DNA from: Euclidia mi
Lineage: Eukaryota; Arthropoda; Insecta; Lepidoptera; Erebidae
Reading direction: 5' to 3'
NCBI GenBank assembly: GCA_944739405.2
Contig: OX123186.2
Location: forward strand, 40,781,551 to 40,845,550
Length of the DNA stretch: 64,000 nucleotides
Part shown: positions 32,251 through 41,937 of the stretch, piece by piece
Numbering within the stretch: position 1 is the first letter of the stretch
Layout: each line of letters starts with the position of its first letter
Notes under the pieces: model-generated
The model's input: only the letters and a program-made list of their open reading frames with translations
What the model was told of the DNA's origin: nothing
Databases searched by the model: none
Program-made: the position numbers and the translations under genes

Positions 32251-33457
32251 TGTAACGGATGCCAGGAATCGAACCTTTGCTAGTCCGCTAGAGTGCGCTG
32301 GTGGTGTGTTGCTGACGTGTGCCTACGACGATGCGTGTTCTTCTATGTGTGTGGACTGTATGGCTTCGATGTATTGGGGCTTCAGAAATGAAACATCTTC
32401 ATACGTTGAGAGCGATGCTGTTCAGGTGTTCGGTGCTTGATGGTTACAAGATGGTGGTTGGGACGCCAACGAACTGGCCGAATACATGGTCGCTTAAGTA
32501 CCTCGAAACTTTACCTTATCGACGACCATCGCACCGAACACGTGCACAGAGAATCTTTCGTTTATTTTTATTTTAAATACAATACAAATGTTACGTATTA
32601 TTCGTTTCTATTATACATACGTACATGTTCTAAAGATCGTTAGATAGGTCTCATTAAGTTCTATCTATCGGTATACAATACCTAAACCTTACTACTAGCG
32701 TCACTAAGTTATTCCATAAAAACTCCCAAAACATGCTGTCACACGAGGGCCCGCCCACTATATTTTCTATTAAAAAACTATTGTATACTAAATTTATATA
32801 TATAATTTTGGTAGGCCGTTGTGTGCAACTATATGGGGCATCTATGAAAACAAACACCATGAAAATATCTTTATTCAATTCGAACCTATTACATGAAAAC
32901 TTATGAATCATAAGAAAAATACAGAATTTCTTAAGTAAATACTATCGTACATAAACAAAGTTTATGATAAACATATAAATGTTTGTTATTATGCTTATTT
33001 TAACTATATAAGGTAATAACTAGCAATAAGAATAGGCTTATAACTAGCAATAAGAATAGGCATATAGGCTTGAAATCATGTCTAGATACTTCTAGACATG
33101 ATTTCAAGCCTACATGAAGCTAAAAAACACTTATAAAAACTATAAACGGCTATGTAAACAAACAGCTGTTTTATCAAGTATTAACTCTTATCTGTCACTA
33201 CTGATAACGCTATTTATGATCGATATCTAAGGTCCCTACAGTTAGCACAAGTTTAAGACTAATGTTCATGTATTACATAGTTGATTATATTAACGATCTA
33301 ACCATTTACACTATTTTAGCTATTTTTTAACGTTTTGACACGTCCGGGAACCGAACCCGGTGTACCGCACGATTAGATAACACTGATTTTTTACGATTTT
33401 CACTCGCGGTTTCGAATACACTATTCACTGTCATAGTTTTAATGTCCGTCGCGAACA
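32251..33457 (-). repeat. BEL 3' LTR (left copy), 1207 bp
   Basis: Begins tgtaacggatgccagg and ends gtcgcgaaca, collinear with 38827-39978. It is about 55 bp longer because of a block at 33016-33090 containing a tandem duplication of aactagcaataagaatagg and a hairpin. The open frames inside it also occur in the other LTR and are not credible genes. Confidence 0.92.
33065..33112. repeat. perfect hairpin in left LTR, 22-bp arms, 4-nt loop
   Basis: taggcttgaaatcatgtctaga (33065-33086) pairs exactly with 33091-33112, with tact between. In the sister LTR (about 39610-39634) only the right arm exists, following gtatc. The left arm is therefore a new inverted copy made after the element inserted. 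Confidence 0.93.
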
Positions 33458-33469
33458 TCTCTCCCGCCG
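33458..33469 (-). promoter_or_regulatory. polypurine tract candidate of BEL
   Basis: On the minus strand, ggcgggagagat ends exactly at the start of the 3' LTR, the expected position of the plus-strand primer. Confidence 0.6.
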
Positions 33470-33532
33470 TGCAGCAACGCGCGTGACCCGTCGTGTGGCG
33501 GTGCTGCAGAGCACCCGGTGAGCGACGCCTCG

Positions 33533-35948
33533 TCACTTGGGCAGGGGGACCAGCTTCTTAGCCGGCCGTTTGAGGACGCCTGCTGCTGTGCGCACCTCGA
33601 CAGTGCGTATGGCGCCGTCGGCGCCCGGGTAGACAGCCACAACTCGACCGCGTGGCCAGGTATTGCGCGGGAGTTGGACGTCGGCGATCAGGACGGGGTC
33701 GCCGACCTCGAGGTTGAGCCCAGACCCATGGGGCTCCCGCCGGTGTTGCAGCTCGGGTAGGTACTCGCGCACCCGACGGCGCCAGAACATGTCGGCGAGG
33801 ATTTGGGCGCGCCGCCAGTGCTTGCTGCTGTTGAGGTCAGCCTCGCTGAACTCGCCCAGTGGAGGGAGGCGAGCAGAACCACCGAACAGGATGTGGTTCG
33901 GGGTGATGGCCTCGCTGTCTGCTGCGTTGACGGAGACGTGTGTGAGGGGTCGACTGTTCACTGTGTACTCGACCTCACACAGTAGTGTAGCTAGGACTTC
34001 TTCGTGCGGATGGCGCTCGTGAAGGACCGTATAGAGGGCGGTCTTCACGCACCTGATGAGGCGCTCCCATGCGCCCCCCATGAATGGCACTGAGGGGGTG
34101 ATGAAGCGCCATATGATGCCACGGCGACTCGCTTCTTCGGCGACGGCGTCTCTCATCTCTCGGTCGGCACCGTGCATGTTGGTGCCGTTGTCCGAGTAGA
34201 TCTCTGCGGGGCAACCTCGGCGCGCTGCGAACCTGCGCAGCGCCAAGATTGCGGAGTCGGTGCTCAGGCTGGCGGCGACCTCCAGATGTACTGCCCTGGA
34301 AGTGAGACATGTAAACAGTGCCACATAACGTTTGTGACGCTGTCTACCGACGGTTACGGAGAGCGGCTTGAAATAATCAAGACCCGTGTAGGTGAAGGGC
34401 CTCTGATGGTGAGCAAGGCGCGTCTTCGGATGGTCCCCTGTGGCTGGCTCAGGCGGCTGCGTTTTTCTAATGCGGCATGGTAGACATCTATGTACTATTT
34501 TCTTTGTAGTCGGCCGCAGACGAAGAATCCAATAGTGTTGGCGTATTTCATTTATTACCAACTCTGTACCGTTGTGATGTAATTTTCTATGCGTCCAATC
34601 TATGTATAGCTGTGTAATACGATGATCGCCGTCTAAGATTGGCGGTCTCTTTGTCTGTTCGGAGATTTCTTCTGTAGCTATTATACGACTGCGCAGAGTG
34701 ATCATTCCGTTGTTCATCTCCAAGGGTATCAAATACAGGCGGCTGTCCCTGGCGACACCTCCTCCGCGCCGCAGCTCCCGAAGGTCGGCGCCGAAGGAGT
34801 CCTCTTGTACCGCCTTCACAAGAAGGTCCTCGGCGCCGCGGGTGTGTTCTGCGGAGAGAAGCACGAAGTTTTGGGAGTCGGCGGCTGGACGAGGTGCCGC
34901 TCTGCCCGACTTGATGTTGTGCTTCGTCTTCGTCACGTGACGCCAATCTGGATCCTTCTGTCTATTTTTCTGCGTTCTTTTATATAGAATCTTCTCTGCG
35001 GTTTTCTTACATAATGCTATAAATTGTAGAACTCTTGCTGTTGCTCGTAAGAGCCTTTCCCATTTGGAAAATCTATACGGGTCCGGTACGGCTTCTATAA
35101 TTCTATGTGTTTGACGTTTCTCTACGGCTGTCATTGTGCGCTCTTCGCCTGTCGCGTCAGGGGCGATGTGCTTCTCTACGGGCTATAGTGACGGGTCTTC
35201 GTACAGGAACGACGGTCCGGTGTACCACTCGTGTTCGGAGTTAAAGCTGTTTGGCACGTCGCGTGTAGCCGCATCCACCGCGTTTATCTTCGTAGGTACC
35301 CAGCGCCAATCTTCAACTTTACTATGCTCTTCTATGGCGGCTAGGCGGTGTGCGACGAATGGTTTGTACGCCCGTGCTTCTTTTCTGATCCACGTCAGTA
35401 CGGTCTTGCTGTCCGTCCAGTATACGACGGCCTCGGGTTTGACGCGTACCCATGACGGCGGCTTGCAGTTCGAGTCTCGGGATTGACACCACCTTAAGCG
35501 GTGCCACTCTCGCCTTCGCCATAACGAGCGTCACGTGCACACGTCCATCTGGTGTAGTCGCTCGCCAGTACACCGCTGTTGCGTAGGCCGCTTCACTGGC
35601 GTCCGTAAAGACATGTACTTGGAGTGTACAGGCGTCACTGTACCCGGGGTAACACCGCGGGATGCGTATCGACTTCAACTGTTCTAAGTGCTGTATCCAC
35701 GATGCCCATTGCACTCTGAGGCTTTCGTCAAACTTCTCGTCCCAATTTGTACCGAGTCGCCAGGCTTCCTGTAGTATCTGTTTGGCTCGAACAGTCACGG
35801 GCGATGCGAGGCCGAGTGGGTCGTATAGCGACATAACTATTTTCAACGCTTCTCGTTTGGTAGGCGCTTCGGTGCCGATGAGGCCGTCTGGAAGCCGTGC
35901 GAGTGTAAGGTTGAAGCTCAGCTCGTCCGCGCTCGTTTTCCACATCAA
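33533..35948 (-). pseudogene. BEL pol: RNase H, integrase and DUF5641-type C-terminus
   Basis: Starting at about 35970, KILGLMWKTSADELSFNL continues into PTKREALKIVMSLYDPLGLA, the BEL RT connection domain. RNase H follows with VFTDASEAAYATAVYWR, IPRLELQAAV and WTDSKTVLTWI; a frameshift lies near 35470. A TAG where Trp is likely (SL*PVEKH, about 35180) precedes the 533-codon frame 35134-33533. This frame holds the H2C2-like region (HHNGTELVINEIRQHY, RCLPCRIRK) and an integrase core with Asp (TGLDYFKP), Asp (IYSDNGTN) and Glu (GGAWERLI). It ends with a DUF5641-like tail (GDPVLIADVQLPRNTWPRGR). The integrase frame itself is intact. Confidence 0.88.
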
Positions 35949-36732
35949 GCCGAGAATTTTCTCTTCTTGCCCCTTGCTGGCGAGGCCGACTGTCTCCTGG
36001 CGATGTTGACTTGGTTCAATTCTTCTATGATTCGCTGTGGTGGGCGACTATTTGTGCAGGATGCAATGCACTGCTCCCCTATTGTCTTAACGACGGCAGG
36101 CTTAACGACGGCCTTCGAAACTATGGGAGAGTGCACCTGTCCTCTATCCGAAACCATAAGAGAGTTCGTCTCTTCGGTTTCTATATGTCTATCCGTATCC
36201 GGTTTCATTTCTATGTTTCTATCGAGCTTTTTTATATGCGCGAGCCTCTTCGCTGCGTCTTTGTAACTATTTGGTGTGACGATGTCTTCTTGTTTCCACA
36301 GAAGAGCTGTCTCTATATGTCTATCTTCTAATTGTTTCGTATGTTTTTCTAGCATATCTGTAGCCCGCTTCTCGAGGTCCGAGTTCGGTCGACGTGGGTT
36401 CACTATGAGCGATTCCAGACCGAAATTTTCTTTCAGTTGCGCTTCTATGTTTTCATCTATAGCGGAGAGACCGTTGACGAAGTGTACGGTGTTTCCCAAG
36501 GTGCGTGAGCGTGTGCCGTGCAGTACCCATCCCAGCGACGTAAGCGACGCCACCGGTTGATCGTTGGGTCCTCTGCGTTCGCTATGAGCAGGTGCCAGTT
36601 GTCTTGTCCTATTAGCACCTTCGGCACGCCTATATCATACACCAGTTTCCTCTTGAAGCCTTCGAGGTGTTTGCAGTCTATCAGGTCCTCTTCGGCGAGG
36701 ACAGGTGTAGGCTGGCTACGGTGCGCGCACAC
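35945..36732 (-). pseudogene. BEL pol: protease-RT junction, RT palm absent
   Basis: Two overlapping frames. 36732-36457 gives IDCKHLEGFKRKLVYDIGVP and VLIGQDNWHLLIA. 36553-35945 gives ASLTSLGWVLHGTRSR, the linker between protease and RT, then LKENFGLESL and a start of the RT domain (IETALLWKQEDIVTPNSY). The RT should then run for about 200 residues with a YVDD box. Instead only about 265 bp separate this from the RT connection domain, and no YxDD is present. Those 265 bp encode low-recognition sequence (SLMVSDRGQVHSPIVSK). Frameshifts lie near 36700 and 36545. Confidence 0.8.
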
Positions 36733-38450
36733 AAAGGCACTTGTTTGTTGTCAGCGTCGGCTCCTCGTATGTGTATGTCTACGCGTCGCGACGTTGGCAT
36801 GTCGATCGACGTATCGCCTATGGCACGGATCGTAAACGGGTCCAGGTTCCCTTCCGGGCCAACTTCCTTGGCTATGTCTTCGTCTATGAGCGATACGGTG
36901 CTTCCGTCGTCGAGTAGGGCGAACGTAGACGCCTCTCCCGCCGGTTCGACTATCTGCACGGGCACTATCTTTAAGTATGCTTGAGCCTTTGCACGTATGC
37001 ACGAACTGGCGACCGTTTCTTGCTTTTCTATGTTCACGTCTTCGGTCCTATGGGCTCCTCTGTCGTAGTGAAGCAACTGGTTGTGTGTTGCGCGGCATCC
37101 CTCTACACCGCACTTCTTAGGCTTGAACGAGTGTTCTATTCGGCGTATGCGTAAGCAGCGAAAACACAATCCATGCTGCTTAGCTAGCTGCCATCTCTTC
37201 TCTGCGTTGGCGTTACGAAACGTGCTGCAGGCCGACGAGTAGTGTCCTTCGCGTTCACATATCCTGCACTTCGCGTTAGACGTGTCCGTATGCGTTCGCT
37301 TCTCCGTCGCCGTCGCCGTGTACGTCCTCTGCACGGTACGTCTGCTTGGCGGCCCATCGGTGATGTTCTCAGCCGGTGCGAACGCGCTACAGTAACGCGC
37401 GTACTCTGTCACGAAGTCACTGAATCGGCTGAGATCTGGCTTCGAATGGCACTTCTCAGTGTACGTCTTGTACCACTGCACACGTAGCGAGTTCGGTAGC
37501 TTCTCGGTCAACACACGCACTAGCTCCGCATTGATGAGGTAGTGTTCGTTTTTCAACGCACGAAGTGTGACGACGCCGCTTCTAATCTTGCTCGCGAACG
37601 CGCATATGTCCTTAGGTGCTTCGCTACAGCGTGGCAGGGTCCTCAGCTTGTCCGTCTCTGCCTGTGCGATCGAGTCTGGTCGTCCGAACTGCAGCTCCAA
37701 CTCCTTCATGATTTCATCTGGTCGCGCATGCCCAATCAGTTCAGAGCTAACTGTTTCTAACGCTCTTCCCTTGAGACTTTTTCTCAGTCTCGCTGTATTC
37801 TCCACGTCGTTGAAGAAATTCTTGGTGGTGTCGTATATCGCCTTGAACGACAGCCACTCGGTGTGCGCGCCGCCGAACGTCGGTAGCGTAATGATGACTT
37901 TCGAAACCGCCGGGTGTGGTGCAACTATCGATGTGTCCGGTGGCTTCCTGTCGGCGAGCGCGGCGATCGCAGAGGTGAGATCCGTGATGAACGGCTTCAG
38001 CGAATCACCTCCCTGTTGATGAACGTCCATCTCCTGTGAGGGCGGTCCATCTTCTATCTTCTGTGCCCCGTCGACGTCCCTCTTCTTAGTGGGCGCCGAT
38101 ATCACTTCTATATCTTCAGGGCTGGGCTGGGGTTCCGGAGCCTCTTCCAACCACGAACGTACGTAGTCTTGTTTCGACTGTCCATCCTCGTCGTAGTCAT
38201 CGGAGTCCGCCTCCTCTTCAGCCTTCTGTAGTGCTAACTGTGCTAACTGTAGTTTTATCTTCAAAACTTCTTCTCGAGCCAACATCACATTTCTATTGGA
38301 GCGTCCCGTAGCTGCTGAGCGTTGGTCGCGTTCCCTCGTTGGCTTCTTTCTATCTCTATTTTCTATTATACTATGTTGCGCTGTATAAACGCTCGATCTA
38401 TCGGATGGTTGCAACGTCCTTTCCTTGCCGTCTTCATTTTTCGACTGCAC
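36681..38450 (-). CDS. BEL gag and aspartic protease
   Basis: An open frame of 589 codons with ATG at 38450. The N-terminal part is charged (KAEEEADSDDYDEDGQSKQD) and is followed by the BEL gag core (KVIITLPTFGGAHTEWLSFK, ETVSSELIGHARPDEIMKEL). Two Cys/His motifs follow at roughly residues 395-470: CRICEREGHYSSAC fits C-x2-C-x4-H-x4-C, and a second is CFRCLRI...CGVEGC. The protease starts around residue 510 with ALLDDGSTVSLI, where DDG takes the place of the common DTG/DSG. The frame is lost soon after through a frameshift near 36700. Gag forms the particle in this family and the protease matures it; both look intact here. Confidence 0.88.
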   Translation of the reverse strand: MQSKNEDGKERTLQPSDRSSVYTAQHSIIENRDRKKPTRERDQRSAATGRSNRNVMLAREEVLKIKLQLAQLALQKAEEEADSDDYDEDGQSKQDYVRSWLEEAPEPQPSPEDIEVISAPTKKRDVDGAQKIEDGPPSQEMDVHQQGGDSLKPFITDLTSAIAALADRKPPDTSIVAPHPAVSKVIITLPTFGGAHTEWLSFKAIYDTTKNFFNDVENTARLRKSLKGRALETVSSELIGHARPDEIMKELELQFGRPDSIAQAETDKLRTLPRCSEAPKDICAFASKIRSGVVTLRALKNEHYLINAELVRVLTEKLPNSLRVQWYKTYTEKCHSKPDLSRFSDFVTEYARYCSAFAPAENITDGPPSRRTVQRTYTATATEKRTHTDTSNAKCRICEREGHYSSACSTFRNANAEKRWQLAKQHGLCFRCLRIRRIEHSFKPKKCGVEGCRATHNQLLHYDRGAHRTEDVNIEKQETVASSCIRAKAQAYLKIVPVQIVEPAGEASTFALLDDGSTVSLIDEDIAKEVGPEGNLDPFTIRAIGDTSIDMPTSRRVDIHIRGADADNKQVPLCARTVASLHLSSPKRT

Positions 38451-38707
38451 CTCTGCTCGCTCCCTTGCATCTTGAGTGATGTTTCGTTCGTCCCTCCCCG
38501 CGGGGCCGGGGGGGGGGGCGGCGGCGGCGCGTCGCTCCCGACTGTTGTCGACGGCGATCGCGGTGGCCCGTCGTGACGGACGACCGCGGCGGCTGGGTTG
38601 CGGGCAGCGGCGGCGCGGGCAGGGGTACTGGAACTAGGCCCGGCGCCGGCCGCTCCCCCGGCGACCTCGGGAGCACGACCTCTTGAACGCGTCGTGGGCA
38701 TTCTTCT

Positions 38708-38826
38708 ATCCGGCTCGATGCGACCAACAAATGGTCGCGGCAGCAACAGGCGATCCGGCTTCGATAGGACCAACAAATGGGACGAAGCCGCAGCAACAGG
38801 CGATCCGGCTCGATGCGACCAACAAA
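38708..38826 (-). repeat. BEL leader: triplicated primer-binding-like unit
   Basis: Three tandem units (38708-38752, 38753-38802, 38803-38826) each carry, on the minus strand, atttgttggtc, a short variable stretch, and cgagccggat or cgaagccggat. The copy abutting the 5' LTR lies where a primer-binding site is expected. The word tggtc...cgagccggat resembles the complement of the 3' end of a tRNA-Tyr as I remember it, with small differences; the tRNA identity is inference. Confidence 0.65.
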
Positions 38827-39978
38827 TGTTACGGATGCCAGGCATCGAACCTTTGCTAGTCCGCTACAGTGCGCTGGTGGTGTGTTGCTGACGTGTGCCT
38901 ACGACGATGCGTGTTCTTCTATGTGTGTGGACTGTATGGCTTCGATGTATTGGGGCTTCAGAAATGAAACATTTTCATACGTTGAGAGCGATGCTGTTCA
39001 GGTGTTCGGTGCTTGATGGTTACAAGATGGTGGTTGGGACGCCAACGAACTGGCCGAATACATGGTCGCTTAAGTACCTCGAAACTTTACCTTATCGACG
39101 ACCATCGCACCGAACACGTGCACAGAGAATCTTTCGTTTATTTTTATTTTAAATACAATACAAATGTTACGTATTATTCGTTTCTATTATACATACGTAC
39201 ATGTTCTATACATCGTAAGATAGGTCTCATTAAGTTCTATCTATCGGTTTACAATACCTAAACCTTACTACTAGCGTCACTAAGTTATTCCATAAAAACT
39301 CCCAAAACATGCTGTCACACGAGGGCCCGCCCACTATATTTTCTATTAAAAAACTATTGTATACTAAATTTTTATATATAATTTTTGTAGGCCGTTGTGT
39401 GCAACTATATGGGGCATCTATTAAAACAAACACCATGAAAATATCTTTATTTAATTCGAACCTATTACATGAAAACTTATGAATCATAAGAAAAATACAG
39501 AATTTCTTAAGTAAATACTATCGTACATAAACAAAGTTTATGATAAACATATAAATGTTTGTTATTATGCTTATTTTAACTATATAAGGTAATAACTAGC
39601 AATAGGAAAGTATCTAGACATGATTTCAAGCCTACACGAAGCTAAAAAACACTTATAAAAACTATAAACGGCTTTGTAAACAGACAGCTGTTTTATCAAG
39701 TATTAACTCTTATCTGTCACTACTGATAACGCTATTTATGATCGATATCTAAGGTCCCTACAGTTAGCACAAGTTTAAGACTAATGTTCATGTATTACAT
39801 AGTTGATTATATTAACGATCTAACCATTTACACTATTTTAGCTATTTTTAACGTTTTGACACGTCCGGGAACCAAACCCGGTGTACCGCACGATTAGATA
39901 ACACTGATTTTATACGATTTTCACTCGCGGTTTCGAATACACTATTCACTGTCATAGTTTTAATGTCTGTCGCGAACA
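38827..39978 (-). repeat. BEL 5' LTR (right copy), 1152 bp
   Basis: Begins tgttacggatgccagg and ends gtcgcgaaca. It lacks the tandem duplication and hairpin found in the left LTR and so probably keeps the ancestral form at that point. Confidence 0.92.
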
Positions 39979-39983
39979 GTTAC
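39979..39983. repeat. BEL target-site duplication (right)
   Basis: gttac, identical to 32246-32250. Confidence 0.85.
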
Positions 39984-40948
39984 GTAAACTTGATTACGAT
40001 ACTGATTGGAATTATATTAGAGAAGGTATATAAGGACCAGGTACTGTATTCAGATGAAACAAAATGCTATCATGCAATCCTAAAATAATCTTTCGTCCTA
40101 ATTTTTGGCTTTTTCAGTGTACAAATCTAACTAGTTATGTATAACGTTCCATCTGGTATCAACAAAACAAAATCTCCATTTGACATGTCCATGTCAAATA
40201 TATTTTGCCATCATCCATAAACGTCAAAGCCCAGGCAAATCGATAACCGACCGAAACAAATGCAAAAAGGACAAAACAAAAACGGTATGCGTCCAAAACA
40301 CACATCCAAAGCAATATTATCCTCAGGTGGGTGGTTTAATTTTATACTTGTACACTCGTGTTTGTTTACAATCTGTTTTAACGGTACGTTTGTAAGATTG
40401 CAAAACGATGGTATCTAATAATTAATAATGACGGTGCTATTAATTATTTGCTGGAATTTAAAAATTTTACTTGTTCGTTTGTAAGATTTTTTTTTGACTT
40501 TGAATGAGTTGTCACTTTTGATCGTAGAGTAAAATTACTTTTGATACTTAACGTTTAGTCTATGCTTCACGTCACGATGTGTACTCACGTTTCGTTATTG
40601 CTGTTACTTGGGCTATTGTTACACGCATTTATACACTTTTGAAATTGTATTGAATTTTATACGTACGGAATATTAATTTATTGTTAGGGCTAAAATAATA
40701 CCGTAGTTTATTTTTAAGAATTTATAGTAATATAAGTTAAGTTAGAAGCCATCCTACCTGGGATCTTAGAAATTTTTATTGTTTTTACAAGTGTGTTTTT
40801 TTTTAAGTATTTTTATGATATATTTTTATATTGATAACTAACTGGCAGGTGGAGTATTGAATACGTTACACAGTTTGATTGTGTAAAGTCAGGATATTTG
40901 TTTTTATTTTATTTTATACAGATGAATTATATATTTATATACGTTATA
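39984..40948 (+). other. no gene; probable 5' leader of the following LINE
   Basis: No coding frame recognised and no ORF1. A small hairpin lies at 40178-40199 (atttgacatg, loop tc). The right part, up to the mariner insertion, is probably the 5' UTR of the LINE whose ORF starts at 41938. Where that LINE begins is not visible. Confidence 0.45.
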
Positions 40949-41888
40949 CAGGGTGTCTCACGGCAGAGTTAGGATTTTAAATTTGAATATTTAAAAAACC
41001 GTTGCAAGTAAGCGCGGGGCGAGTAGCGCAGTAGCTTCGTCGTTCGTGCGGATTCGTTAGTCACGATGTCGCAGTGGTCGGGTGAGCACCGCGCGTTCGC
41101 TATCGAAGCGTTTCTGAAAGGTGGAGAATCGTACGTTTTGGCTCGGAGACAGTTTTGTTCCCACTACAATATCAGACGTTTACGAGATAGACCAAGCGAA
41201 AATTTGATTTGTAAATGAATTATCAAGTTTCGAGCTACCAGGTCCGCTATAAATCAACCGTCCGGGCCCAAGCAGAACTTCAAAGACGGAAGAAACAATA
41301 AACAAAGTGGCAGCTAGCGTTTGTCGCAATCCATGCTTGTCAATACGCAAAAGAGCAGCGGCTTTAAACGTCACCAAATATCCAATTACTTTATACCCCA
41401 ACTTCAAGAACATCCAGCCTACAGCTCAAAAACATGGTTTCAGCAGGATAGAGCCACTTGCCACACTGCAAGAGCCACTGTGAACCAACTTCGTGTATTG
41501 TTTCCTCAAAAATGTATATCCAGCTTTGGTGATATCGCGTGGCCTCCGCGATCACCAGATTTGACCCCCGTGGACTATTTCCTATAGGGGTACCTTAAGA
41601 GCAGAATTATTTATGTCAATAATCCGAGGAATATCGCTGAGCTAAAACAAAATATCCAACAAGAAAAACGCGACATCGAGGCGGCTATGCTTAGGCGCGT
41701 TATGCAAAATGTGATGAATCGATTCCGTGAGTGCGTGCTACGAAATGGAAGTCATCTGGGAGACGTAATCTTTAAAATATAAAATCCGCATTATAGTCCA
41801 ATAATTTTCAATAAAAATGTTTTCACAAAAATAAGTCAATTGACTTTTATTGCATTTCGAAATCCTAACTCTGCCGTGAGACACCCTG
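40949..41888 (+). mobile_element. mariner-superfamily element, 940 bp
   Basis: Termini cagggtgtctcacggcagag, continuing ttaggattt, are perfectly inverted at 41860-41888 (29 bp). TA dinucleotides flank both ends (40947-40948, 41889-41890), the target duplication of Tc1/mariner elements. The interior encodes a shortened transposase. It is inserted ahead of the 973-codon LINE ORF. Confidence 0.9.
41066..41782 (+). pseudogene. mariner-like transposase, internally deleted, three stops
   Basis: A single frame runs from ATG 41066 to TAA 41782 without frameshift but with three internal stops. The N-terminal HTH begins MSQWSGEHRAFAIEAFLKGG and resembles DUF4817-type domains. The first stop (TGA, in CK*IIKF) and the third (TAG, in DYFL*GYLK) each replace a Trp typical of the family; the middle one is TAG after KQSGS. 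The C-terminal part keeps WFQQDRATCHTA (the second catalytic Asp; the usual Gly after it is Arg) and WPPRSPDLTPVDYFL. At 239 codons it is about 100 short of the family, and the region holding the first catalytic Asp is missing. Confidence 0.85.
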
Positions 41889-41937
41889 TATTTATATATT
41901 AATTATCTATTATATTTTATTTATTATACATAATATT

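Larger units (their letters stand above)
32251..39978 (-). mobile_element. BEL/Pao LTR retrotransposon, complete ends, no RT palm
   Basis: 7.7 kb, bounded by gttac duplications and two LTRs (32251-33457 and 38827-39978). Its order on the minus strand is 5' LTR (right), leader with a primer-binding-like repeat, gag with zinc knuckles, DDG-type aspartic protease, remnant RT N-terminus, RNase H, integrase and 3' LTR (left). The two LTRs differ by roughly twenty point changes seen by eye plus one larger block, which suggests a fairly recent insertion. Frameshifts, a stop and the lost RT palm make it non-autonomous. The internal region is far richer in GC than the surroundings. Confidence 0.92.

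Noticed and set aside
32319..32911. Frames of 68-85 codons that recur at 38895-39487 and look conserved
   Set aside because: The conservation comes from the two LTRs being copies; they have no recognisable content.
33518..38891. Many plus-strand frames of 60-150 codons across the BEL internal region
   Set aside because: They are antisense shadows of gag and pol in GC-rich coding DNA.
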